Shown: positions 11,973-23,261 of the stretch, in pieces
How the letters are laid out: every line of letters starts with the position of its first letter
Numbering within the stretch: position 1 is the first letter of the stretch
Source of the DNA: Calliphora vicina
Lineage: Eukaryota > Arthropoda > Insecta > Diptera > Calliphoridae
Direction of reading: 5' to 3'
DNA length: 64,000 bases
Assembly (NCBI RefSeq): GCF_958450345.1
Contig: NC_088781.1
Coordinates: forward strand, 47,913,357 to 47,977,356
The notes under the pieces: generated by a model
Told to the model about the DNA's origin: nothing
The model's input: only the letters and a program-made list of their open reading frames with translations
Database searches by the model: none
Program-made: the position numbers and the translations under genes

Positions 11973-12010
11973 GTGTCAATAGTAAGTCAGTATAGTTTCA
12001 CTATTGACAC
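11973..12010. repeat. Short hairpin (11-bp arms)
   Basis: GTGTCAATAGT at 11973-11983 pairs perfectly with ACTATTGACAC at 12000-12010. The surrounding sequence (11600-12010) has no recognised element. Confidence 0.55.
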
Positions 12011-12029
12011 TTCCTGCAGGGAAATTCTA

Positions 12030-12395
12030 AAAACGCATAGCATTGCTCCTCGAAAAAGCTGTATGTGTTACTTAAATACATACAAAGTTTTTTTTTTACT
12101 ATCACGTCACAGTGGGCACTTTTTTAAAATAAATCCGTTTTTGAAACACATTTTCCCCTTTTTAGGAATTACGGTATTTCAAAATAAATAATTATAATGT
12201 CATTGATTTAAGGACATTTGGATCTATAGTTCGAAATTTTGTAAGACCTGAGGTGACCAACTATGAGGGACCGCCCACTGGCCCCCATTCCGCCTCCGAA
12301 ACCGAACAACTGTAAATCAACTCGAAAACATCTCAGATCCAACATTGTTGAATTTCGTTACGTTATCTCCAATATTTACCGAGATACCACTGTGT
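12030..12395 (+). mobile_element. Transib-like family, right-end fragment
   Basis: TCCTCGAAAAAG, CACATTTTCCCC and GTCATTGATTTAAGGACATT follow the same order as at 53,890-54,100 of the complete copy. The right end reads GAGATACCACTGTG, finishing in the CACTGTG heptamer but with about 25 bases of the terminal repeat deleted. Confidence 0.65.
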
Positions 12396-12850
12396 AACGG
12401 TGTATTCTTTATTTGTTAACCTGTGTTTATTAAATTTTCGTTCATTACTTACCAACCCAATATTTCAAATTTAATTAAAACGTTGTTAAAACTGTACTGT
12501 ACTAAATATTTGCTAATGTACACTGCTTCTGCAATACAAATACATATCTACATAAAATTGTTTATTATACATATACATTAGGGCGGGTAAATTTTTTAGA
12601 CAAACGTCGATGGCGGGATTCTGCAATGAATTTTAAGCAACTTTGCTCTAGAAGCCATAGCATACTGTGGTAAATCACAAATCTAGCTGGAAAATATGCC
12701 TGGCAACATTCCTTCTGAACTTTTAAACTCTTTGCGGTTTAGTGGTCACTTTACTAACCACCTTTTCCATAGTCTTTAAAACATAATTTGTTGGCATCTA
12801 TTGGCATTTTACTTAACAATTAATTTTTTCGATGGTTAGTAAACTAATCG

Positions 12851-13133
12851 CCTCACTCCAGGGGGTCGATTCTGGTTCTGTGAAACGGTGAAATGAAAAG
12901 TTTTTTCATATTTTCATAGAGTTTCTGATTCTCGTTTAGTGAAAAAATGATAAATAAATTCAAATGTTTTCATATGAAAAGAACATGTGGAATAAAACAA
13001 ATTGAAGAACGGGAATCGCAATTTGTGTAATTGTGAAATGATAATATGAAAAGTTTAATGAAAACGAAAATGAAAAGTCATTTCACCGTTTCACAGAACC
13101 AGAATCGACTCCCAGAAAAAACCTTGGAATGAG
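12851..13133. mobile_element. Palindromic MITE (~280 bp)
   Basis: GTCGATTCTGGTTCTGTGAA plus ACGGTGAAATGA at about 12865-12894 is repeated in inverse at 13078-13109. An outer, less perfect inverted pair (CCTCACTCCA at 12851 and TGGAATGAGG ending 13133) flanks it. The interior is AT-rich and also partly self-complementary. Superfamily unknown. Confidence 0.7.
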
Positions 13134-13351
13134 GTGGTTTTTTATGTTTTGATTTATTTTTTCTTACTTTTTGTAATAAAGTAAAAATGCAATTATACAC
13201 ATAAAACCGTGTCTGAAAGGGTTAATGAGCTCCTCAATACAATAGGTAACAGTAATTCATGTTTTTTTTGTTCTTAGCTCTGATTAGGAAAAAGTAAGCT
13301 TTTAAGTCAGTTGTTGTCAACACGTGCATTCTGATTTCAAAGAGAAGCGTA

Positions 13352-13779
13352 TTTATACCCTACACCACCATAGTGGGGAGGGTATAATGCGTTTGTGCAG
13401 ATGTTTGTAACGCCAAAAAATATTAGTCTAACACCCATCTGAAATCGGTCCACAAATTTTGTTACGATCGGTCCATAATTAGTCATTGCTCCCATATAGA
13501 CCCGCTTCCGAAAATCACTTTAACGTGCATAAATCGCTTAAAAATTTTGGTATACACACAAAATTCGACATAGTTAACTTTAATATAGACATAACTCACA
13601 CGACCTAATTTCATGGTGATCGGTCCATAATTGGTCATAGCCCCCATATAAGGCCCACTTCCGAAAATCACTCAAAAATATAAATTATTGAAATTTTAAA
13701 AGAAAAATGTTTTTGCTCTTTTACTTAGTGTAGGGTATTATATGATCGGGCTTGACCGACCATACTTCCTTACTTGTTT
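13352..13779 (-). repeat. Hairpin-ended DINE-1/Helentron-like repeat, copy 3
   Basis: Both ends are present: TTTATACCCTACACCACCAT on the left and CGACCATACTTCCTTACTTG on the right. It is shorter than copy 1 because the GACGGACGG block is deleted. Confidence 0.75.
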
Positions 13780-14203
13780 TTGTGTGACTTTGGTTTAGCA
13801 TTAAAAAGTCTACGGTGATTTTATTGTCATAATTTTTGTTTATTATTATTAAGCTATATTTCAAGGAAATATATTAATTATTTCCATTGTAAGTACAATG
13901 AGACCTCGATTATCTGTAATGGTCAGGAACGGGAGCATTCTGGATAATAAATTTTCCCGGTTAATTGAGTACCAATTTTAAGTAGTTTTTTAATACATAT
14001 AGTTTTTCGATAATGACATTTACGGCTCTATATTGCACCCTGATCCATCAGTTGGATCAATATCGTCCAATTTGGTGGACAAACTTTCACAATAACGTTT
14101 TCATCATTAAGGCAAACTGCTCTCATGTAAATAATTTCAAAAAATGTCTGCTTAATCTCCATTATCTCATTGGTGAGTTTTTTCATTCATATGAATTCAT
14201 TTA

Positions 14204-14560
14204 GGTGCCTATTATGAACTAAATTCGATTTTCGATTGTAGTCGAAATATCTGATCGAACGAATTGTCATTTGGTATTATGGCGCACATTCGTTGCTTAC
14301 AACATTAGACCTGCATAAAATTAAAAAAAATATTTCAGTTAGTGGTATTTGGTCCACCAAAAACAAATAAAATTACAGATACTTACATTTTCAACAATAT
14401 TTTTAATTTTATTTGCAGTGTCGAAAGCAAAATTGTGTTCGTTGAAAAATTCGATGCACAACGAAATTTTCGACAGCGATGCCAACGAATTTTACATTCG
14501 ATAGTCGATATTCGATAGCCAACGAATATCGTTTGTCGAATGTAACTCATAATAGGGGCC
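14204..14560. mobile_element. PIF/Harbinger-like MITE (357 bp)
   Basis: Termini GGTGCCTATTATGA (left) and TCATAATAGGGGCC (right) are inverted matches, directly flanked by TTA on both sides (14201-14203 and 14561-14563). The TWA duplication and G-rich termini fit Harbinger. It is nested in the Tigger-like element. Confidence 0.7.
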
Positions 14561-14583
14561 TTAATTTTTCCACGAAAATTGTA

Positions 14584-16222
14584 ACAGCATATTCCTATAA
14601 ACGCACTTAATTTTTGTATTTTTCTGTATTTTTGTTATATTTTTGTTGTTTTCATCCAAAACCTAAATTTAACTTTTTTAATGAGAGACAACTTTCAAAA
14701 AGAACCGTTACTTTTTGAAGCGAAACCGTTTTTTTTCTTATTCTTGTTGTTTGCCTTAATTATGCGATCAAATGTTCTTGCTGCTATTTTAAGTGGAAGA
14801 TTCGTATAAACGCAGACGTGATATTATTTTTGAAAAAAGTTACCAAAAATAAAATATTATCAATTTTAGTTTTTTTTTTAACCAAAGGTACGTTTCTAAT
14901 AGTAACACCTCAATTTACTTCAACTTTTTCTATTTGAATCAATAAATTTCAACGCTTTTAAAGATGCCCAGGGAATTTTTTTGTCTGATCAAGAATATAT
15001 TCAAATTAAATTTTTTCACTACCAAGGATGTTCCAATGGAGAAATTGGACGTAAAATCGATCGTTCGTAAACTGTAGTGCGAAATTTCTTGAAGAAAGGT
15101 CAAAATTATGGTGTTCGCAAACCTACAAAGGGAAATACAAAACTAACAAGAAGACAACTTAATCTAATAAAACAAGAAGCAACCCGCAACAAATTGAATT
15201 CCACACAAATAAAGAATAAATTGAATCTTCCAGTGACTTCCAAACACTTTTCACACATTTTACGAAACGACGAAAACATAAAATGGAAAAAGCCGAAATG
15301 TAAACCAATGCTAAAAAAGCACCATAAAGAAAATCGTCTAAAATTCGCCAGAAAATATATGAAATGGACAGATGAGTGGAAAAAAGTAATTTTTTCTGAC
15401 GAAAAAAAAAAAAATTTATTTAGACGGTCCTGACTCATACTCATGCTATTGGCACGATTTGAGATCAAACGATGTTCGGATGTCAAAACGTAATTTCGGT
15501 GGTGGCAGTGTTATGGTTTGGGCAGTGTTTTCTGCAGTTGGCAAGTCGAAAATATATTTTGTTCCGACAAAAATGAATAGTGCGATTTATAACGAACTGT
15601 TGGAAGATGCTCTTCTCTCATTTATGGATGAAAATGAAGAAGATGAAGATTGCATATTCCAACAAGATAATGCTGCAATCCATGTTTCTACGCAATCGAA
15701 ATATTGGTTTAATGAACATATCAGTCCTCTGTTGGACTGGCCGGCTTGTAGTCCGTACTTAAACCCAATGGAGAACTTGTGGGGATACATGGCCCGTAAA
15801 GTTTATGCTAATAATGCCTAGAATGAAAGCATAATGACTGTGACAGAGCTGAAACTAAGAATTAAACAAGTCTGGGAGGAAATTGATTCCGATCTGATTA
15901 AAAAATTAGTGGAATCAATGCCAGACCGTATTTTTTAAACAATCCATAACAAAGGATCATCCACACATTATTAATAATACTACTGTGGCCCATAAATTAA
16001 AGTTCGTTTATAGGAAAATACCATTAAAAATGGCTGTTAATCTCGAAAATTCAGTAAAAAAAATAAATAAAGTACAAATGAATTTTTTTTGTAAATAATA
16101 ATTTAAGTGAAGTCTTAACTAATTTAATAAACAAATTTGTAGCCCCCTAAATATGTTCTTGTTTAATTTTTACAATTTTTTTAAAAAAAAGTAGTGTGCG
16201 TTTAAAGGAATATGCATCAGTG
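14584..16222 (+). mobile_element. Tc1-like (DD34E) element, nearly full length
   Basis: About 1.64 kb between TA dinucleotides (14582-14583 and 16223-16224). Terminal repeats share GCATATTCCTATAAACGCAC; the right one continues to CACTG. It lies inside the Tigger-like element. The same family reappears at 63820 to the window end, in reverse orientation. Confidence 0.85.
15000..15938 (+). pseudogene. Tc1-type DD34E transposase, frameshifted
   Basis: The protein runs from a helix-turn-helix region near 15020 to a terminal VESMPDRIF and stop at 15938. Catalytic positions are visible: SDEKK (first D, about 15398), QQDNAAIH (second D, about 15668) and NPMENLW (E, about 15772). There are 34 residues between the second D and the E. 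A stop interrupts the N-terminus at about 15068, the frame shifts in the A-run at 15404-15414 between the first D and NLDGPDS, and a TAG follows YANNA near 15821. The 118-aa and 120-aa open frames at 15077 and 15459 are the two halves of this one gene. Confidence 0.88.
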
Positions 16223-16604
16223 TATATAATCAACAGCATATTTTTCTCCTGCTGCATTAAGTTTGTGATTACAATGTCGCTTTTTTATTTAATTTTGAGT
16301 GAAATATTTTAGCCTTTTCTTCGCTGCTAATCCAGAAATTGGAGTTCCTTTAAATCTTTCCTTCCGGAACCATTCATAAACAGCAAAATCTACTTTTGTA
16401 TATGCTTCCGAATCATCGTATGCAATAGAGGGAATTCCCCTTTTTCGTTTTATTCACATTGTTCAAATTGATTGTTCAATTCAAATAATCGAAAAAAATT
16501 ATGCTTATAATCCCGGATAATAGAGGTAATTACAGTTAATCGATCCAAAAATATTTAAATTTTCTTTCCCGGTTAATTGATGTTGCCGGTTAATCGCCTC
16601 ACTG

Positions 16605-18118
16605 TATTAAAAAAAAATTTTTGTTAGAAGTTCATAAAAAGCCAAAAAAATTTAATTTTTTCATAAAGGAATAAAGTTAAAGCTGTTTATTCCGGATATT
16701 TCCGGTGTAAACCTATATTTGGGTTAATCTTTCAAGTGTTCACTTCAAGGTAAATCAAAAACATCTTGCGCATTTTTGCGACCGCCATACATTTTTCTTT
16801 CACTTTTCCAGTATGACCTCCACTCCTTTGGGAAAGAAATTTTGAAGAATGTGTAAAAACCTCGCAAAATACATCTAAAAAAAAGTTAATTTTTTATAAT
16901 CATTTACATATTTGAACTCATTTTTTATTTAATTCTTAAGTGAGAAGTGAATCCAACTTTATTTATTAATTTTGTCCAGGTTGATTTGCGATCTACCACA
17001 CTGTGCATAGGTTTAAAATGGTGTTTTACTTTGCGGATACTCACTGTAAAGTGTGTGTAAAGTTGCTTAGAATTCTTCGTAGAATCACGATTTTTTATTT
17101 ATTTTGTATCCATACAAATCAATCCACCCTAATAAAAATACTTTTGAATTTGTTTATGTTTCGTTGTGTGTGTGAGTGCGTATAAACTTAAAAACTAATA
17201 TCCGGATTTGGTGCGCCCTTATTTTTGGTATATTTTAGCTTCAATCTCTACCATAAAAAAGTCTTTGTAGAAGAGTTTATAGTTTTAATTTCCGGTTTAT
17301 ATTGTGGTCATGAAAAATTGAATTGTATTTTAACGTTCTTCGCCATCATACATATATTATGGTATACTAAGCCTGTTTCTAATGTTTGTAACAGTTTGAA
17401 AATGGTTTTAAAAAGTTTGTTTTTAAAGGAAAACCTTGAATTTGAAGTTTTCTTAAAACACATGTTATAACTTAGGATAGGTAAGGAGTTAAATCCAACG
17501 ATCTTATACCAGTTTATCCATTGGCGTACCAAGAGACTTTGAACAAAATCTGAAAAAATTTAACAGATCTGGCAGTTCATGGAAGACAGCTGATTTCCTT
17601 GCAAAGCCGGAAAGTGACAGAAGAATTGTTTAATGTTCTTCTCCTTGTTCTCATTAGAGCAGCTCGTACTTCATTCATTATTATTCATTACTTATCGTAC
17701 GACTTGTATTTAGAGTTCGAAATACCGAAATGCCCTTACTCAAGGACGAACTAAAATTTCCAAATTTTAGATATGCAAATATACAGAGAAAATGTAAAAT
17801 AATTGATATGAATGTAACTTTACTATTGTGCCCAGCTGTCCAATACGTGCAAGCAAGTTCATGAACGCTAAAATATCTGCCTTTATAACAAGTTAGTGAC
17901 CTGGGACTCCTGTGGATATAATTAAACTAAGATCCCTGGATATAACTCACAAGATTGCCCAACATGGAGGCATCTGTTAAAATAATGGTTCATTTAAACT
18001 TCTCAGCCATCTTGTTAAGTATGACTGCAATCAAGTAGTTTTGGATATTCGACTGTCAGATAAGGCATTCACAGATGTTACATTAACATCTGCTATTTTA
18101 GATTTTTAAAAAATCGTT
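16605..18118. other. Intronic sequence, nothing recognised
   Basis: AT-rich to about 17500, then more balanced sequence to 18118. No transposase, RT or repeat ends recognised. Confidence 0.4.
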
Positions 18119-18133
18119 AAATTGATCTGGGAT

Positions 18134-18775
18134 TTTTTTTTCTCTCCATTACCCCACTTTGGGGGCATTCGGCTTCCAGAAAGCATCTCCATCTTATACG
18201 AATTGTTGAAGTAGTTGTTTTTCGCGTATTTCCCATGTAGATGGCACTGTCCTTCCTAATTATTGGAGTATCGTTCGTCTCCATGTACGATGTTGTTATT
18301 AAATCCATTGTTATTGTTTGTATCAGTTTTAACGGTTGTTGTTCCAGCTAAGTAGATGATTGGTCTGCTGTAGCGGGTCTTCGGATACATGTATGATGTT
18401 GCCATAAGGATTCAATCGATTGTTATTATTGCCTTGTGTCAGTTTCGTTAATCGGTTGTTTATCCAGCTAAGTAGATGATTGGTCTGCTGTAGATGGTCT
18501 AGTATAATTGTGCTGTCATCTGTCGTTGCCTTGAAACAACGCCCTCTGCGTATTTAGTGTAGTGGTGGGGAATCTTGGTGATCTTTGATTCCTACCTTTT
18601 TCTCCCAGGGTTTGGCGGACTGCCTGACCTTTTCCATGATGTTATCCACTTTTCCAGGTGGAGGAGTGGTCAGGGGGCTTCTTGGATGAATTAAATTTTT
18701 TCGTCCTCTGCCTGGGATCGAACATGGGGTGCTTGGTTTTGTAGGCAAGCACTTTAACCACTACACCATGCCGCC
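18134..18775 (-). mobile_element. tRNA-derived SINE, 642 bp, with 14-bp target duplication
   Basis: Read on the minus strand, it starts at 18775 with a tRNA-like head. An A box TGGTGTAGTGG lies at 18768-18758 and a B box TGTTCGATCCC at 18724-18714. The A box begins 7 bases into the element and the two boxes are 44 bases apart, exactly as in a tRNA. The element ends in an A-run (T-run about 18133-18141 on +). Perfect direct repeats AATTGATCTGGGAT flank it at 18120-18133 and 18776-18789. The body has a tandem duplication with a 30-bp identical core (18344-18373 and 18464-18493). No acceptor-stem pairing remains, so it is not a tRNA gene. Confidence 0.88.
18714..18768 (-). promoter_or_regulatory. 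Internal RNA polymerase III promoter (A and B boxes) of the SINE
   Basis: A box (TGGTGTAGTGG) and B box (TGTTCGATCCC) match the consensus TRGYNNARNGG and GGTTCGANNCC with a single mismatch in B, at native tRNA spacing. Confidence 0.8.
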
Positions 18776-18789
18776 AATTGATCTGGGAT

Positions 18790-20917
18790 AAGGAGATTAA
18801 AATCACTAGAAAATTCTCCAAAAGATCGTGTAACTTGGAGATCTCTATTTAAATGTTAACGCACCATACCAGGAATATTATTTCGATAAACATCTGGGGA
18901 CAGTATTAGCATCTTGTATAAACCAGTAGAATCCTTCTGTAGAATCCTAAAATAGCCGGAATTTATCAAATCTAGTGGTTTAGGATACCCTGATTATTTA
19001 GATCTACTATCACCCATCATGAGCGATCTTGAGCCGGCTGTTACTGACCTCCAGTTACTTCATCTTTCAATGCCTGGAATAAACCACTGTTTGATATGAA
19101 TTCAACATCGTGTCGTATCATATACCGAGTTATTGGACTGAAGATTTCGAAGCCTTAAAACAATCAAAGGTTAAACGAGGAGAAATACGTGTATACGTTT
19201 GGGACGAACTCAGAAACAGTACAGAATCGAGTTTGGTGGAAGACGGCTAGTGTTGTTGCACATCCGTGCAAAGGTCCGTCGCGGCTTCATTCGGACTTGG
19301 ACTGAATTTGACCGATGCACAATGGATTATATAAGGTGAATGCATCTCATAATTGATTTTTTCAAATGATTAAAATTAACCATAAAACAAGTTCTATCGT
19401 AAAGTTAAGATGTCAAGGAGTAATTATTTGCAGAAATTATAGTTATTATGTCAACAGAAGTATTCGAAAATGGCGACAGAACACTCTACTTTAGACTTTG
19501 AAGATTTGGGGAGTTAAAATTATACAATATTCAAGGGCGTATTTTTAATATTTATAATTATTTTTTTTAGGATTGTTGGAAAGGGTATCTTGTCCAGATT
19601 CTATCTTTGTAATAAGTTTTGTATATTTTGTTAGCAGATTTGAAATTTATTCATTTAAAATATATAATGTTTTTTGGTTTACCTATCCAACTTTGACTAG
19701 GATTTTAACTATTGGCGCCGTTTGCCGCCGACCTAGTTTTAACATAGAATTAAAGTTTAACTTATTATCTAAAAGATATATGAAAATTAGCTGCCTTGTT
19801 GTGCCTTACAAAAATCCTCATCCATTTAAAAGTTACAGATTTTTGATCCGAAAATGACCAAAATTTTCCACTGTGCGATGGCGTGAGTTATGTTGGTTTT
19901 GAGGGAGGCTTGGGTTTATGTATTATTTGTAACCAGTTAACATCACCTCCACCTGAGATGACCATGCCCTCAAATCTTTGTGCAGAATGTCTAAAAAATA
20001 TGCTAATCATTGACCTATAGGTCTACACAACGTCGTTCTCAAAGAAATTTGAATCAATAACGCCTCCAGCCTAAAATTCACAAAAAATATTGTCTTTTTC
20101 GGGATGTTTTGGACCCAATTGGATCTAATGTGGATTTATATCGTCCCAAATTCGACAATTTTGTTTGCACAAACTGAATAAATGACTGCCAATTCGTCAG
20201 ATGCAGCTAGAACAATTTTGCAGCTATTAACTCTCAAAGTTCGGAAGTCCCTATTGGTAGACCTTTCAGTACGTTTAGGAACATCACCGACATATAGTAT
20301 TAATACCTAAGTATCACTGGTTTATCTTTTTAAGATTAATTTTCTAAATTATTTTTGGTTCGAAACATTAAGAGTATAAACAAAATTAAGCCCTAACATT
20401 TTAGCTGGATTAAACTTTGCGTAATGGACGATTTAAAATTTAAATCCTTTTAACAAACCATTTAACATATTAGTGAACTTTAATAATTCTCTAGTAATAA
20501 TACAAAATTTTGTTACATTACAGAGAGTTTAAGCTTATTACGTTATTTTTCAAAATTTTCATATTGCACAAAAACTAAAATTTCTACATCTACGTACATA
20601 TTTAGCTCAAATAGCAATAGAGCAGCTTAATAACGTATAATCCTCAATTTATTTAATGTACACATACGAGGATACAAAGAAACATCTGTATGTCTGCGGT
20701 TTTTATCATTTAAATAACATGTCAATGACATGATTGAATCCATATCCATCCATTCAACCAACCAACCATTTATGCCAAATCACAAAAACAAAATCAAACA
20801 TATTCGCCTGCACATGTAAAATTTTAAACAATCCTTTCACTAAATGGAAATTTAAAATATAAAATTGTTGAAAACAAACAAGTAAAACTAACAAAATCTC
20901 ATTAATTTTCATTACAG
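18790..20917. other. Intronic sequence with a LINE fragment at 19865-19995
   Basis: The piece GAGATGACCATGCCCTCAAA with GTTATGTTGG..TTTGAGGG upstream matches about 305-490. The rest has no recognised gene. The region just before 20918 supplies the exon C acceptor. Confidence 0.5.
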
Positions 20918-21096
20918 TTGAATTGGCCAATATTGATCCAATGTATCAGTACAGTTTAGCCTGGTTTGTGTCACTGTTCACAGCATCCATTGACAATACG
21001 GAAAAAGTTGATGACATAACGGAGCGTCTAAACGATTTACGGGCACATTTTACATACAGTCTCTACGTGAATATATGTCGCAGTTTGTTTGAGAGA
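20918..21096 (+). CDS. Axonemal dynein heavy chain (DNAH7/Dhc36C-like), exon C
   Basis: A 179-bp exon, found by its match to the family segment LANIDPMYQYSLAWF and by HFTYSLYVNICRSLFER, which sits at the entry to AAA6. The acceptor is TTTCATTACAG at 20917. The two first bases complete the phase-1 codon left by exon B, giving VELANIDP. The donor is GTAAGT at 21097, right after the codon for R, so the next junction is phase 0. The reading frame was checked across both junctions. This small exon is stranded between a 13.2-kb and a 38.7-kb intron, both filled by transposable elements. Confidence 0.92.
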
Positions 21097-22179
21097 GTAA
21101 GTACCAGATATCCAAATATCCACATACCGCATATCCTTTTCCTTGTTTTTTTTTTTTGTTTTTTTTCATTAGTATTCGTAACGGGTAGCGTTCAGGGAGA
21201 CAGGGTTAAAGGGATTATGGAACACATGCATACTTTTTTCGTTTTTCCCTTTAAATGAAGTTAATTAACATTGAATTGATATTAATGATTGTTGTCTTGG
21301 TTGGTTGCGAAAAAATGGGTTTTAACACGAAATGAAACATTTTGTATTTCATTTTATTTTTAGTTTTTTTTTTTTCAAATGTTCGCTATACAAATCAAGT
21401 TTTATATTTAAATTTATAGAGCTTCTACTATAAACTTTGTGTGTGTTTGAAATCTGTGTAATTTAATTAAAAAACTTTATTGCAACTACTTTGCAAATCA
21501 ATTTGAATGATTGATAAATGTGGTAACTATTAACACAGACAACTAAATATCTTTATTTTTAAAAGTCTTTGTCTCTCAAAATCAATCAAAAACACTTTTA
21601 CTCATATTAAAATGTGAATATTAACAATTTTTCGGAATAACCATTTGTTTGCACAAAGTTTTAAATCAAGTTGTTTTCCTTTGAAATTGAAAAGGTTTTT
21701 TTTTTTTTTTAAGTACAATAAGCAATCAGATTCATGCTGCGTATGTTGTTGCATAAAAACTGAAATAATTTCCAACAAAATTCAATTTTCGTCAATGTCA
21801 ACACAACATGGAAATACATTCGGCTTCAACGAATTGTGAAGCTGCTTTGGAAAATTTGTGAAAAATTGAACTTTTCTAGAATACAAAATTAATTTCGAAG
21901 AATCACAAAGTACCATTAGAAGCAGAAAATTTACCATTAAGTCACAGAGTTCTAATAAAAAAATTCTCTTTGCTGGAATACTGGTTTTTTCAGATTTTTA
22001 GCTGACAAATTTTATGTTTCTGGTTAATCATTGTAGTAAAAAGGAAAGCCTTAATATGAAACATAATGTTTAATGACTTCATTGGTTAATTGGAAACCAA
22101 TCGAAACTATAAAATGAGTAGAAACCAGTTTGGACATATTCACTTATGGTGATCAATACGAAATGAAAAGATTCATACG
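21097..22179. other. Start of giant intron, nothing recognised
   Basis: AT-rich with T-runs near 21150 and 21362. No repeat ends or coding signals. Confidence 0.4.
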
Positions 22180-22403
22180 GACAGTGTGGCTTAGAAACTT
22201 TTTATTTTGGAAATAATTCTGTAGCTCGTGAACAATTGGAGATATCATAATGAAATTTCGGAGTTGATTTATATTTCTATGGGTTCGTAGTTGGAAACGG
22301 GGCCAGTGGGATGCACCGCAACGTTGCTCACCTCAAACCTACAAAATTTTAATAAAAATCACCAAAAATGCTGTTCTTATTCAAATGTAAAGACATTTTA
22401 TTG
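22180..22403 (+). mobile_element. Transib-like family, left-end fragment
   Basis: GACAGTGTGGCTTAGAAACT followed by TTTTGGAAATAATTC matches the left terminus of the copy at 53134 (CACAGTGGTTTAGAAAC). The GGCCAGT and CTCACCTC modules follow in the same order. It is cut by the mariner copy that starts at 22404. Confidence 0.65.
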
Positions 22404-23261
22404 GGCATATGACTTCAAAATATGGGATTTACAATGGATGGCGTATCTTTTTAACGCGGGTTTTGTTTTTAACAACTTATATGTCATTTCGAAGGGCACA
22501 TATCTGTCATTTATTCTCACTTAGTAATTGAACATTATAGTGTAAACAACAACAAATATCGAATTTTGTACCAACAAAGTTTCATAATCTGGAAGTTTTG
22601 CTTTACTTCTATAATTTGAAAAAGTGCGCTGAAGCACACCTATTGCTCACCGAAGCTGATGGTGAATGTGCTCCAATGTGCGAGCACATGGCTGGCCTGG
22701 ACCATCCAGGCCAGCCATAAACGTTTGGAGACCAAGAATAGGAGGAAGATTGTTGTCAAACTCAACAAGGGTTTACAAAATCATTGAGAGTTACTCAAGC
22801 AGGAATTTCAAATCGTTTGCAGGATTCATCCAAAAGCAGGGTAATTGAGTATCATACGAATTGAAGCTAAGAGACTTTGAAGGATGTATGAAATGCTGTA
22901 TGAACGTTAAAAAAGAAAATCAGTTCTGCACCGAACCATTACTTGTGATAACAAATGGATGCGTTACAATAACCCGAAGTGTAATAGATCGTATATGAAG
23001 ACCATGCAAACCTTCCAAATCGAAACCATAGCCAAATATCCATGGCGATAAGGTAATTTTCTGTATTTATGAGCTGCTGAAATCTGATCAGACCTTCACA
23101 GGAAACCTATACCGATCTCCACTGATTCGTTTGAAGCGATCATTGGCCGATAAACGATCAGACATGAAACCGTAATATTTCATGATGGCAACGCTCGGCC
23201 ACATATCATTGCCACTGGTTGGGAAGTTTTACTTCATCCGCCTTATAAAGAGTGAGTCAGA
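22404..23261 (+). mobile_element. mariner remnant (copy 3)
   Basis: Left terminal sequence TATGACTTCAAAATATGGGA, then the same untranslated leader as copy 1 (ACTTATATGTCATTTCGAAG). Broken transposase: FVPTKFHN, LLYFYNLKKCAEAHLLLTEAD, IQKQGN, DNKWMRYNNPK, then WEVLLHP before 23255. Many stops. The 3' part is replaced by a DD37E remnant. Confidence 0.75.

Larger units (their letters stand above)
13896..16604 (-). mobile_element. Tigger/pogo-like element, interrupted by two later insertions
   Basis: Left end CAATGAGACCTCGATTATC after TA (13894-13895); right end is the inverse CAGTGAGGCGATTAACCGG before TA (16605-16606). A second AATTAACCGGGAAA box repeats near each end. On the minus strand at about 16310-16440 a frame reads KVDFAVYEWFRKERFKG followed by TPISG, which is the CENP-B-type helix-turn-helix of pogo/Tigger transposases. 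Removing the nested MITE (14204-14560) and Tc1 element (14584-16222) leaves about 0.7 kb, so it is internally deleted or decayed. Confidence 0.75.
7762..20917 (+). other. Intron B-C of the dynein gene (13,156 bp)
   Basis: Bounded by GTAAGT at 7762 and TTACAG at 20917, and joining phase-1 codon halves. It is largely transposable elements, listed separately. The first few bases after the donor already belong to a Transib-like fragment. Confidence 0.9.

Noticed and set aside
15106..15486. 126-codon minus-strand frame
   Set aside because: It is the shadow of the Tc1 transposase on the plus strand, which has the catalytic motifs.
18714..18775. A tRNA gene on the minus strand
   Set aside because: The A and B boxes are good, but the 5' GGCGGCA has no pairing partner after the T arm, and the segment continues into a SINE body with A-tail and target duplication.
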